Origin: Thamnaconus septentrionalis
Taxonomy: Eukaryota > Chordata > Actinopteri > Tetraodontiformes > Monacanthidae
Assembly (NCBI GenBank): GCA_009823395.1
Contig: CM020509.1
Coordinates: forward strand, 8,960,001 to 9,024,000
Length of the DNA: 64,000 nucleotides
Direction: 5' to 3'
Each line of letters opens with the position of its first letter. The first letter of the stretch is position 1. Of this stretch, positions 48,801 through 60,457 are shown piece by piece. A model generated the notes under the pieces. The model saw only the letters and a list, made by a program, of their open reading frames with translations. It searched no databases and was not told the origin of the DNA. The position numbers and the translations under genes were made by a program.

Positions 48801-50874
48801 ATGAATTATTCATTCTCAACCTATCACAATGTCCAGATTGAACCCAAACAAGAAGTATATGGTTAATCATTTATTGCTATGTTTAAGCTAACCAAAAAAG
48901 AAATGTATTCCACTAATGGGAGGGAAAGAATTCAATAATCAGACACTCACCAACACAGAGGATGTTAAAGCAGAATCCATGGTTGACAGACTTGTTGACC
49001 AGTTGGTCAGGCATGCTGTCAAAGCCGACATGGCCAGCCAGAGGAACAGAACGAGCACCCTCACCCTAAAAATAAAAGAGAGAATTCGACATAAAAAGAA
49101 GGAAAATATGTGGCACGGAGCTAGCATACTAGCATTTAAACGTTTTTCTTAATCCTGCGATCACACACCTAGAGACAAATATCACTGTCAAATGAGCCTG
49201 AAGCTCTGTAAGGCTGTCTTTCATTTTTGCTTGTAAAGACTTTCAGGTGCACCGTAGCTCATTTCCTGTTTGATACACAGCGACTTTCTTCCCACAGACT
49301 AGTCAGAAAAAACCCACAATGCACATATATGGCAAACTGTTGTTGAAGGTAATACAACTGGAGAATTGTAAGCAACTTTGTTGGCGAACAATGTGATCTG
49401 GAAGTAGATGATTACACAAACAAAACAACGAACAACAGACCCACATTGTGTTTCTCTTGTGGCTGATGAGCCCTGAGACTTTGCGATCTGATTTTATTGA
49501 GTGGATTTCACATCTATTTACTCTTCTGCTCCACTTGTTTTAAACAGCTCATCTTTGTTGCACAGATGTACAGTCGCTGCTACGCGTGCATGTGGGCGAG
49601 CGTCCGCAGTCGAGCACCTCACTCCTGCAGCTTCAGCCTCCGTTACGAGGTGCAAGAAAGCAAAGAATCTAGATTATACAGCCATCCAAGAACTCCACAC
49701 CAGCTAGCCGGTCATTATGTGGCTTAATATAACACAATGGTGCTTTCCAATGCGGTGTGGCTCAGTTCTGACAGGAAAACATTTACATTCAAAAATAACT
49801 GGTCGGGCCAAAGGGAACTATAGTGGGGATGAGGATTTTCTGAATGGTTGGAATTGGGGTTTAAACAGCTGATGGCGTGTTTGTCAAAATGTGGATGGTG
49901 TGGGTGGACAAACAGCCTGTCCTCTTCGGCCACAAGTGCAACATTCCAGCGAGGGTTCCTGCTTTTCCAGAGCCATCACAGCCAAGTTAAACACTGGGGC
50001 GTTTTACATTCATTTGGTCGCAAAAGGGATCTCAAACTTCAAAAACCTTGCTATTCTGAGCCGTCTCTCTAGAAGAGGGTGTAGTGGCTTCCTCTTCCCA
50101 CCAGACAAGGGGGGGGGGGCTCTCTTTAGACTCGCCTTTTCAAATTACAGACTTGAAAGCCTGCATACCAGTCGAAATCGGATTTGCCCGTGTTATAAAT
50201 GCAAAATGAAGACCAAAACGCCAGACTCAAAGTTAACGGGACTTGTGGCGCTACGGCGATCAATATAACGGAAATCCGTATAGTAGCCGTGCTTAAAAAA
50301 AAAAAAATGGGGGCGTTGAGAATGAATGGCCTACCGACGGCTTTATGTCCTGTTGTCGGCTTTATAACGAGGCACCGGTGTGGCAGAACACCTCGCAGGC
50401 TGACAAAACGCAATAACGCATCCCATCGTGGCGTTATCAAAGCAGGAAACCTGAACGAGTCGAAGCGAGCTTATTAATTTTTTTTTTTACGGAAATCTAC
50501 GGCGGAGTAAATAGTACGGGGCCTTTCATTGATGTCGGTGCGTTGATTTTTTTTTTTTTTTCTTTTATGAATGCAAATTTAGATTTGCATATAACAAATC
50601 GATGTCGCAATTGTCTACATTGTTCGCAATTATATTGATTTTTGATACCGTGTCTATGGGAGGAAAAAAGGAAACTATTGTCGACGCTCAAACACAACCG
50701 TATAGAAAAAAAAATAGCATCCTCTTTCCGGGTTGCTAATATTTTTACGCAACGTCAAGGAAGCAACTAACATTTGTAGAGTGTTTTTTTTTAAATTATT
50801 ATTATTAGTTCTAAATATTCTATTAAGCCGAACGAGCCACTCACCGCTTGCCTTGCGATTTCTGTTGAAGCCAT
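39898..50874 (-). CDS. septin6: Septin-6 (SEPT6-group GTP-binding filament protein)
   Basis: SEPT6-group septins bind GTP and assemble with SEPT2 and SEPT7 into hetero-oligomeric filaments at the cell cortex and cytokinetic furrow. Ten coding exons on the minus strand: 50874-50845, 49065-48951, 48101-47906, 47068-46882, 45886-45725, 44683-44587, 43507-43339, 43231-43099, 43015-42825, 39913-39898. They total 1296 nt, 431 aa. It starts [13 protein letters not shown]. The P-loop is GETGLGKST, the G3 region reads NTVGFGD as in this GTPase-inactive septin group, and G4 is AKSD. The septin unique element is followed by a C-terminal coiled coil ([22 protein letters not shown] onward). Reading through the last donor instead gives an in-frame TAA at once and a 427-aa form ending KRDKERKK. 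The long form ends ERKNLGFP. Introns 5 and 6 to 9 are short to moderate, and intron 9 is about 2.9 kb. Confidence 0.96.
40355..40502. mobile_element. TTAA-flanked miniature element (piggyBac-like), 148 bp
   Basis: TTAA at 40351-40354 and 40503-40506 flank an element beginning AGGTCCCATATTAT and ending ATAATGGGACCT. The ends are inverse complements. A TTAA target duplication with short terminal repeats is the signature of piggyBac-type transposons, and AAAGGTCCCAT termini are familiar from fish miniature elements. It has no coding capacity. It sits in the last septin6 intron. Confidence 0.8.
40551..40588. repeat. (GGA)n trinucleotide repeat
   Basis: About twelve GGA units on the plus strand in the last septin6 intron, 45 bp from the TTAA-flanked element. 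Confidence 0.95.
41578..41892. mobile_element. TTAA-flanked miniature element (piggyBac-like), 315 bp
   Basis: TTAA at 41574-41577 and 41893-41896 border an element whose ends are AGGCCCAGTG and CACTGGGCCT, exact inverse complements over 10 bp. Near the left end it has the word TTTAGTGCCATCTACAGG, known to me from abundant fish repeats. It encodes nothing. This is a different family from the 148-bp element 1.1 kb away, though both use TTAA. Confidence 0.8.
43678..44098. mobile_element. Terminal-inverted-repeat miniature element in a septin6 intron
   Basis: The left end reads CTAGCAGTGTTTCCA and the right end TGGAAACGCAGCTAG, which is inverse with a few mismatches. The motif GTTTCCATT recurs internally near 43923 and 44022. 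CTAG abuts both ends and may be part of the target site. No coding capacity. I recall fish repeats with GTTTCCATTAC ends, but the superfamily cannot be assigned here. Confidence 0.6.
44984..44999. repeat. Short CAG repeat in a septin6 intron
   Basis: Five to six GCA units in intron 5 of septin6. Non-coding; the overlapping 168-codon minus-strand frame is not supported. Confidence 0.8.
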
Positions 50875-51583
50875 GTTTGAGTGTGCTGCCGTCCGGCCAG
50901 AACCTCTGACAACCTCTCTGTCAAAAGCAAAGGAAAGAGCCAGTGGGCAGATGGCCTAGTAGGAATGTACCATTCAAAGGGTAAGCACACAAGATGCTAA
51001 AGTCTTTAAAGTCTTTTTTTTTTAAGGTGCCTGAGCCTGTTAATATTGCCTGATTCTCCGGATAGTGTTGATATTTAAATGTTGATATTACGTGACGAGA
51101 CTAGTTTTTTTTTTAGTTGATACCTTTAATAAAGACTTGCTAATGAATTAACACAACATGTTTCACCCCTACGACCGATTTCCTTATGGTATCGTCAATG
51201 GTCGTTTCGAGCTGATGTTCAAGCTACAAGGAGGTAATAAAAAAAAAAAAGCGCCCTTTTGTCATTCATTGACACCGGTGAGCACATTTACATCGAGTTT
51301 AATGTGTTTTCTTATAAGTACGTGTCAAGAGTACGTCTGAATTTTTTTTTTGCTAATTTGCCCTTAAATTTGGCCTCCAAATTAAATGGTAACGCCCATA
51401 CGAAACCCTAAGCGACCAGGCGACCAATCAGAGGAAGGCAGTGAATTTAAAAAAGAAGCCGCGACGATCGGACTCGAGACCAAACAACTTGGCTGATCCA
51501 AGGACGTGTTACTGATCACCAGAGAGCGACCGACTGACTGTTGAATTTGCTGTTGGATTGCTCAGATTTCCCATTTTAACCAG
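50875..51583. promoter_or_regulatory. Shared divergent promoter of septin6 and pttg1
   Basis: septin6 begins leftward at 50874 and pttg1 transcription begins rightward around 51450-51480. A CCAAT box (GACCAATCAG) is at about 51421-51430. About 25 bp further right is TTTAAA within GAATTTAAAAAAG. CCAAT plus a TTTGAA/TTTAAA-type cell-cycle homology region is the usual layout of G2/M genes such as securin (inference). A non-coding pttg1 exon ends TTTTAACCA before the donor GTAAGT at about 51583. Confidence 0.5.
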
Positions 51584-52167
51584 TAAGTGTTTTAGCTCCC
51601 CCAGACTAAGAAGTGGCACATCGAAGCTGCTACCGTCAAGTTTAGCTAGCAAGCTAGATAGCTTTTACAGTAAGTCGTTGCGGTGGAAGTGACACAAGTA
51701 AAGATGAGCCTGGAACGACATAAAACTTTGGGATTAGCTGTGTTCGTAGGACATGTATGCGGGTAATTATTATCTCGGCTACTCTAGACATTTGAAAAAT
51801 GCAAGTTAGGTCGGCGTCAGCTAACGTTCTAATTGGCGTGACGGTTTGTTTTCACGTTCAGGTAGAAGTTGGAAAATACAGACGTCTCTGTAACAAAATA
51901 AAGTTTTGGAGTTTGCTATGTTTATGTAATAATTATGTGGGTGATTCTTTTTATTTCAGGTGATATAAAAAACATTTTTTTGGGGGGGGGGCTGCTTTAG
52001 ATTTTAAGGTCGGCTTCAACTGTCAGTTTTGGCTGATTCCACCTACAGTGATTGTATGTCAATAGGTCTTAAATGCATGCATGATGAATATTCCAACCTA
52101 CCAACAAATAGTGGCCCTACCAACTGTTTTACAATTATAATAATGCCACATTGTGTCTCCAGCCATC

Positions 52168-53980
52168 ATGTCTCACATTATCTTCGCTGAGCAAGAAAAT
52201 GCGGGCCTTCATCCACCTTCTGTGAAAATGAGACAGCGTCTTCAGTCAGCTCCAAATGGTGAAACTATTTTTTATATACATATTACTGGACAGAAGAAAC
52301 AATTGGAGAAATTTGTATGAACCGTCTGCGTTATCTCCAGCAGAAAAACTTCTAAAATCACCCATGGTTCCTAAAAACTTCGGCACTCCTCTTGCACATG
52401 GTCGTAAGGTTTTTGGAACAGTCAGCAACCATGTGCTGACCCCTGCAGTTCATCCTCAAGAGAGGAAACTACATAAGCCACAGGTTGGAACAAATCTCAG
52501 TATATGTATTTTAAGTTTATTTTGTCAACTGTTTTTCCTCCCATACGCTCAGGAGACCTATTAAGATTAACCTCATTTGCTGTCTGTGTTTACATTGTAA
52601 TCATGTCGCCAGCAAACTTTGGTACTGCATCATAATGACAAATATATGGATGCACGTTCAAGCAAAATGGATCAAAACACACAAACTGTTACAACAAGGT
52701 GGATTTCTTGACACAGTCATTATTCATCAAAAATATGTTATTTCCTGTAGGAAAACAAAGTCAAACCTGCACTTCCGACCAAAGTTGAGGAATACCCAGA
52801 GATGGAGAAGTTTATTCCTTATGACCCTCTAGGTAAGCAGAACATCAGCCCTGTTCACAGATCAAACATTCAGGTAATGGCTCACTCAAAACAGATGTAT
52901 TTATTTTAAATCACAATGTAGCTTTAGCTGAGCTTCACTTGTGAAATGTTTTGCCTTCAGGACTTCTGTTTTTATCAAGAACTGGCACCTCGGGCTTGTA
53001 AACTAACAGCAGCATTGCAATCACAATTAATGGGAATTATTTTTATGGTTTGGTTTTGTTCTTCACGCAATGTTCTGGGCCATTTTTCAGAGTTTGAAAA
53101 GTACAGCCTACCTGAAGATTGGATTCATGTCAGCAGCTTTGCCCTACCGGGCCTGGCCCCTGTCACAGAAAATTGTTGCTTGTTTGAGGATGAGATGGAA
53201 AACATTGAGCTGCTCCCGAACCTGTCACCTGTGACGATTCCACAGCCTTCAGGTAACACATTAAGTTCTTTGACGTCACATGTAAAACGGGTACGTTTCT
53301 ATTGCAATCATGAATGAAACATTTGTGCTGCTTTAAAAAAGTTCACACTTCCGTTATTTGATATTATAAGGAATTTGAAAAAGACCTTTTTCACAAAATT
53401 GCAGTGAAAGTACTTGTATTTGAACATTGCATTTACAGATCACATGACATAAAGAGTCATGAACACTGAGTGGAAGAAGTAAACAAGATATTTATAAAGG
53501 TATTCTAAATGGCAAGAAAATTTGGCTATATATCAAAAACGTCCAGCAGAAATGAGCAAGGAGGGCCTGTTAAAGCAGTGGCAAACATGGTGCTTGAAAT
53601 AATGAAGCTCTTACAGAGGTGGAATAGATCAGTGGCTGCTCAGTAATGGGGTGCAGTTGTTGCAGTGAACGCCTGCCAAAATTTGGCATCTACTGTCAGT
53701 CGTTGTGAAATGACTTGACTTGACTTGACGTGAGGACCAAAATGCTTCTTAAAGCAGCAATTATGAGTAATGGACCATTTTGTTCTTTCAGAAAATGGGA
53801 CAAGCAGTGATTTGTCTGGCCACTTCAACCACTAAGTGTCAGGTTTAAAATGCACCAGTGTCGAGCATCATTACCGTACTCTCTGCTGTTTGGCCTCCTG
53901 CAGGTCACTGTTCTGAGCTGGAGGCTTTCCTGAAGACCCTCGATGAGCTGACTGTTGAACTTCCTCCCGAAACTGACTGA
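52168..53980 (+). CDS. pttg1: Securin (pituitary tumor-transforming protein 1)
   Basis: Securin holds separase inactive until APC/C-driven destruction at anaphase onset. Six coding exons: 52168-52258, 52341-52483, 52751-52832, 53091-53252 and 53904-53980 account for 555 nt and 184 aa in five coding parts; a non-coding first exon lies upstream, with the start ATG seven bases into the second. Family marks: a destruction-box region RKVFGTVSN at 52-60, and the separase-binding segment EYPEMEKFIPYDPLEFE at about 92-108, which matches the human YPEIEKFFPFNPLDFE. The acidic C-terminal half ends TLDELTVELPPETD. Odd points: QEN (9-11 and 78-80) replaces the usual KEN, position +3 of the old D-box is Phe, and RQRLQSAPN at 22-30 is a perfect RxxLxxxxN. 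Donors after 52483 (GTTGGA) and 52258 (GTGAAA) are weak. Vertebrate securins evolve fast; identity is still clear. Confidence 0.93.
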
Positions 53981-54103
53981 ATGTTAATTCGTGCTGTGTA
54001 TGTCAAAGGTTTTTTTTTGTCATTTAAAAGTTTTTTTTTAAGTTTTTGTTTTTTACGCTTTAAGGCTGTTGTTGCTGTTCATGTGTGGCTTTGCAATTGT
54101 TAC

Positions 54104-54265
54104 GAAGCTTGAGGCTTTCCTCAAAATGCTCAATGAGCTGACGGTTTGAACTTCCTCCAGAAACAGACTGAATATTGGTTCATGCTGTTTGTTACCGCTT
54201 CTTCATTTAAAAGTTGTACATTTTTACACTGTTGTTGCTGTTCATGCATGCTTTTGCCGTTTCGT
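54104..54265 (+). pseudogene. pttg1: Decayed tandem copy of the pttg1 terminal exon and 3' UTR
   Basis: From GAGGCTTTCC at 54111 the sequence repeats the last pttg1 exon from GAGGCTTTCC at 53921: AATGAGCTGAC, TTGAACTTCCTCC, GAAAC.GACTGAAT and the UTR words TTCATTTAAAAG and TGTTGTTGCTGTTCATG follow in the same order. About four of five bases agree. One inserted T shifts the frame after GAGCTGACGG, and the splice acceptor is not preserved, so it is not a usable exon. It lies within the pttg1 3' UTR, before ATTAAA at 54272. Confidence 0.85.
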
Positions 54266-54271
54266 ATTGAG

Positions 54272-54277
54272 ATTAAA
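54272..54277 (+). promoter_or_regulatory. pttg1: pttg1 poly(A) signal (ATTAAA)
   Basis: ATTAAA about 290 nt after the stop codon, just beyond the duplicated segment. The usual AATAAA is not seen in this UTR. Confidence 0.55.
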
Positions 54278-55271
54278 GGAATATGACACCAAAACACAAG
54301 TCAGTTCTGTTTTTCTAAAACTTAGGTATAGTTAAAATTGTATTGAAAAACAAAACTTACCATTATTTGTCAGTGTACAGGAAATATGAAGACATCACTA
54401 ATGATGATGCACATTCTCTAAATGTCCAGGTGTGGTTTTTAAATTAAAACGGTTACATCAAAGCAACTTTTATGTAGTTGTACTTTTATGTAAATATGGG
54501 CCTGTGTGCCAGTGGACCTCTTTACCTTCATAACGTAGTTTTCTCAATCCTGATGTCTTCAAGTCAAGTAATTTCTGCACAAAGGAAATGAAGTCTTTAT
54601 ATTCTTATTTTTACAACACACATTTGTAATATTTACAACTCCTGTTAATTTAAAAGAACGTTAACTACAGAAAGCGCCACACAGGAGCATGCCTTTATTT
54701 AAACTCTTTGCAGAATGATTCTCTACATGGGTTTATGAACACTGATAGGCTGCAGAAGCAGGGAGGAATTTCACTTCCTCCTCGGACAGCCATGAGTCAC
54801 ATGTCCAGAATCCACGCCATTGGTTTTGACTGCGATTAGAATGAACTTTGGCTCACTTCCTCTTGCTTGTCCCACGGCACAAGGCAGTTTCTCGACCTCC
54901 ATGGTTGTCAGAACGTGAAGAATGTAGCTCGCAATACGGTGCTGGTCGGTTGTGCACACGCGGAACAGGTGGTGACGAAAACAGGTGTGGGAGCAGCCAG
55001 GAAGAGCCGACGAGGTAAAGCAAACATTCATTGTTATTTAAGCTGCTACAGGGGTTGCAATGATTGCAGTGTGCGCACAAATGGAGAACTGTGTTTCACG
55101 ACACTTCCAAGTGCCTATTAATAATGTATACATAAACTCAGTCTTATTTTTTGTTACCGGTTTCTAAAACCTTTCCCCTCCGATGACAGGCGGCATGGCT
55201 CCAGCAGGTCGGTCAGTTTGCAATCTGACAGCGATATCTCCGGGTGTTGTACAGTAACTCAGTCAAGCGGC
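54278..55271 (+). other. pttg1-sowahd intergenic and sowahd 5' UTR
   Basis: No separate gene. A good donor (GACGAG|GTAAAG, exon end 55014) and acceptor (GATGACAG|GCGG, exon start 55190) suggest a sowahd leader intron. Joined, the frame stays open into the main exon, but no in-frame ATG exists upstream of 55272, so this part is read as 5' UTR. Confidence 0.45.
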
Positions 55272-56282
55272 ATGTATGAGAGCAGGGCGGAAGATGTTGA
55301 ACGTGACGCCAGTGGATGCGCACCAGCTGTGCGCCAGGCCGACTCCCACCACCACCGCCGCCGTGGCGGGCTCGTCAGACAGGGCTCCGTTGTCGAGCGA
55401 CTCTCCAAGTATGGCATGCGGGTCATGCCCAGCTCGTTCCGGCGTGGGCAGCGTAAGGACACCGAGGCTCCAGCACCGGGCGGACTGCGGAGGGAGGACC
55501 CGGAGAGAGCGTCGCTCACGCCCGCCATGCGTAGGAAAAACCTGAAGGAGCTTCTTCTGAGCCAGCCGTCACACAGCGGATTCAGCAGCGTGCTGTCCAC
55601 ACCGTCCTCCTTCAGCATCAGCGTCTCCTCCGAGCAGGGCGCCTCGGACTGGGCTTTGAATCCGATGGAGCACGCCTGGATGCTGGCCGCCGCGGAGGGC
55701 AACTACGAGAACCTGCTGGGCTTCCTCTCCGCGGAGCCTCATCTGTTGAGCAAGCGGGATTTCATCACCGGCTACTCGGTGTGGCACTGGCTGGCCAAGA
55801 GGGGCGAGGACGAGAGCATGCTCAAACTTTTGAGCTACGCCGGGAGGGCTGGGATCCCCGCCGACGTGAACGTGCGGGGCAGCGGCGGCTTGACCCCGCT
55901 GCACGTCGCCAGCATGCACCGGCGCTACGCGGTGGTCAAGATGCTGGTGGGAGCATTCGGGGCGAACGTGGATGCCATGGACTACAGCGGGAGGAGAGCG
56001 TGGCAGTACCTGGCGGAGGACGCGCCGCTGGAGATGAAGGAGCTGCTGGGGATGTGGGACGACGAGCACCGCGGAGGATCTGCGCTAAACAGTAACAGCA
56101 ACAACAGCAGGGGTGGTGGCAGCTCTGGTTCCTCGATGGACTTGGGCATAGGTGATGAGCCTGATCACGGACACAGCCACCAAGTGAACTCCTTTGACCG
56201 GCCTCAGAGGACCAGCAACTGGATGTTTGGCTCTTTGAAGAAGCTGCTGCCGACTTTTTCCTTCCCTGGGAGCAGAAACTGA
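55272..56282 (+). CDS. sowahd: Ankyrin repeat protein SOWAHD (sosondowah family)
   Basis: Single coding exon, 336 aa from the first ATG (MYESRAEDVERD). The frame is open further upstream, but only a TTG is available there. The family hallmark starts near residue 131: NPMEHAWMLAAAEGNYENLLGFL, then a GYSVWHWLAKRGEDE repeat and LTPLHVASMHRRYAVVKMLV, ending around 260. These are the two to three ankyrin repeats of SOWAH proteins. The N-terminal part is basic (HHHRRRGGLVRQGS) with Ser-rich sequence. The C-terminal tail has an Asn/Gly/Ser run and closes with WMFGSLKKLLPTFSFPGSRN. No function is firmly known for this family. The coding region is much more GC-rich than its flanks, as usual for intronless coding exons. 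It is slightly longer than the human protein. Synteny between septin6 and rpl39 supports subfamily D. Confidence 0.92.
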   Translation: MYESRAEDVERDASGCAPAVRQADSHHHRRRGGLVRQGSVVERLSKYGMRVMPSSFRRGQRKDTEAPAPGGLRREDPERASLTPAMRRKNLKELLLSQPSHSGFSSVLSTPSSFSISVSSEQGASDWALNPMEHAWMLAAAEGNYENLLGFLSAEPHLLSKRDFITGYSVWHWLAKRGEDESMLKLLSYAGRAGIPADVNVRGSGGLTPLHVASMHRRYAVVKMLVGAFGANVDAMDYSGRRAWQYLAEDAPLEMKELLGMWDDEHRGGSALNSNSNNSRGGGSSGSSMDLGIGDEPDHGHSHQVNSFDRPQRTSNWMFGSLKKLLPTFSFPGSRN

Positions 56283-56559
56283 GTTTTTCTTGTTGTGAAC
56301 TTTAAAATATGATTATTCTACCCGTCCAATCCATCCTTTTTGACTAACACCCTCCTTGCCAACTCATTATGAAAGGAGCACATTTATCACCAGCGTTTGT
56401 TGTTGGAGTAGCCATGATCTTCCGAGATGGGCGTCAACAGAAACTTAAAAATAGTCCACCCTAATTTGTATTTTTAACTTGAGCAACTCACACAATGAGT
56501 TGTCATATTCAAACTCATGCTACAAATGGAGGGTGACTGATAGTCACTGCAGCACCAAT

Positions 56560-56565
56560 AATAAA
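56560..56565 (+). promoter_or_regulatory. sowahd: sowahd poly(A) signal
   Basis: AATAAA about 280 nt after the stop. ATTAAA near 56763 is an alternative. Confidence 0.5.
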
Positions 56566-57119
56566 ATTTAGGGGCTATGGTTATTATACCAGATGAGTCT
56601 TTTCTCTGTCAAGACTCAATGCTGCTGCCAAGTATGATGTTGTTTATTTAGGTGAAGCCAGCACACAAAATGCAATGTGGAACCTTTTTCTCCCAAACAT
56701 TTCATGCTGTTTACTTTCACAGTTCAAATGTCAAAAGTTGCTGCGTTTGAGTGTGTTCCATTATTAAACGCTGGGTAAACACCTGTGTTTTGTGAGTGTT
56801 AAAATGAGGCTACTTGACTTTCAATGTTGCTTTAGAAACACACATTAAGACCAAGATCAAATTCTTGTCAAACTACCAAAAAGTGCTCTCAGTCCTAAGA
56901 TCCAGGTATTCTGGAATGTGAAGAGATCAAAAACTCTTTGGTTTGTCTCTTGCTGAGCCGTGTCAGCGTCACTCTGTACCACAAGATGTTTGGATTTCCT
57001 CGGGGGAAGAAAATCAGCCCCCCAGAACACTCCGCCTCTGGAAAAGGCTGAACATACACATTACTAAGAAACTGACCCTGACAACACAAAACAGTCATAT
57101 TATGTTTGATCACAGATCT

Positions 57120-57125
57120 TTTATT
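57120..57125 (-). promoter_or_regulatory. rpl39: rpl39 poly(A) signal
   Basis: AATAAA on the minus strand about 145 nt after the rpl39 stop, giving a short 3' UTR typical of ribosomal protein genes. Confidence 0.75.
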
Positions 57126-57267
57126 GTCAAACATGAGCATAACGAGAGTGTCTGTACAAAACAACTGCTCCAGATAACACAGCTCCCTTCCCATGACCAG
57201 GCCCAGCAGCTGGAGGTCCCGGCAGATGTTGAAGGGGAGGGAAGCGGGTCTTCGGTGACCCTCATGT

Positions 57268-58972
<1,705 letters not shown>

Positions 58973-59040
58973 TTTCCCCACAGTCCTTCCCTGACTATGG
59001 CGGTGGTCGAAGAGAGAGAAGGAAGTGACGTCGTTGCTTT
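58973..59040 (-). promoter_or_regulatory. rpl39: rpl39 promoter and 5' TOP leader
   Basis: On the minus strand the sequence reads GACGTCACTTCCTTCTCTCTCTTCGACC and then reaches the ATG about 40 nt later. The pyrimidine run CTTCCTTCTCTCTCTT is a good 5' TOP start, the element that puts ribosomal protein mRNAs under mTOR control. Just upstream are a CRE-like GACGTCA and an ETS-like ACTTCC. The exact start site is inferred. Confidence 0.6.
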
Positions 59041-59129
59041 ATTGCAAAAGCGTGGCATGAACAGCGACACCAAATGGACTTATTTTGAATTGCATCACTT
59101 TTTGTACAATTATTGTTGTCCATTGCTAA

Positions 59130-59132
<3 letters not shown>

Positions 59133-59227
<95 letters not shown>
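59133..59227. repeat. (AT)n microsatellite, about 95 bp
   Basis: Uninterrupted AT dinucleotides, about 47 units, roughly 120 bp upstream of the rpl39 start site. It reads as Ile-Tyr in all shifted frames on both strands, so the frames over it are artefacts. Its perfect symmetry allows cruciform extrusion. Confidence 0.95.
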
Positions 59228-59228
<1 letters not shown>

Positions 59229-59640
59229 CACACAATTTAAAGATGAACCACCTCACAACATTAAGTTAAGTTATTCATAACTTAAATTTCTGCTATCTTG
59301 CAAGTTATGCAGTAATGTTAAAACACACACACTTTAAACAGTAATGTCATTATCATTAGACTTCAGAACATTCTACATTTGCTGTTTATGTGAACGACCC
59401 TGAAAGGACCCAAAAACCTTCGGTTGACATGTCATTTAATCTCTACTAATCTTATTGGCAGCATTTCATCAGAGGTGTGCATTCATTAGCTTGTTTATCA
59501 ATCAACTCATGTAAAGCTTGGAAACTGTGTTTTTCAAACATGTGTCTCTAGTCGGTCACTGAGCTCTGCACTGCCAGCCAGATGACTATTATGAAATTAA
59601 GAAACAAACAAAACACATGTTCTTTGACAAAAGAGCGATT

Positions 59641-59646
59641 TTTATT
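59641..59646 (-). promoter_or_regulatory. upf3b: upf3b poly(A) signal
   Basis: AATAAA on the minus strand about 810 nt beyond the upf3b stop. Confidence 0.6.
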
Positions 59647-60457
59647 TCCAGTCAAAAGTGTTTGAGCATGTTTGCATTACCGGCAGTAATGTTTTACCAT
59701 GCATCACACATTCACAATCACATAGTTTCTGAGTAGAAAAAGACGAAGGCCACAAGTTGATCACTCCGACTGAAGGCTGCATGCAGGCAAGGCTGTCACA
59801 TGGCAGCCTACATACATGGCTGTTTCTTCCCATATGTTGTGTGAATTAACATAACAGAAATGATACACACAACAACAACAACAAGCCAGGCTATTACCGC
59901 ACTAGTTGTGTCTAATTGACTACAACTAGTGTGGAGGCCCGCACTAAGAGGCTAGAAAGCTGTGAAATAGGCCAAGCTGATTGGACACTGATTTGGGTTG
60001 TCCCACCCCAGAAGGCAGAGTAAGTAATGTAATGTAGCTTCAGTGCTTTAAAATATAGTGAAAGACTGGAAATCCTTTTCAAGATATTGGAAATGCTGAC
60101 AGATTAAGGGCATCCTTTAATTTCTACCTCTCCAGTGCTGATATGTGTAAAACCAATATTTGCCGTTTCCAACATTACTGAGTGAAAATACTGAAATAAG
60201 GTCACTTTGAGTTCACGTGGTCCAACAAAACTTTGGCTTCACTGAATGTGGCACGAGTCATTCCGCAGGTACTGCTAACTTCTCAAACAAAGGACACTAA
60301 AGAGGGTTGCAGGCACAAGAAACTCCAAAAACCTTCTACCGCTGAGACCGGGAGAGCCGGATGCAGCCCTTTGATTCAACTGCGGCTCGCTGCGAAAGCC
60401 ACGCAGCGCCGACTCCTCTCACTTTGGCCAACTTGAAACATCACGTTACGAATTGGC

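Noticed and set aside
55218..55271. Extra 18 codons at the start of sowahd
   Set aside because: The first codon there is TTG, not ATG. The first in-frame ATG is at 55272.
58995..59269. Ile-Tyr repeat proteins on both strands
   Set aside because: Translations of the AT microsatellite.
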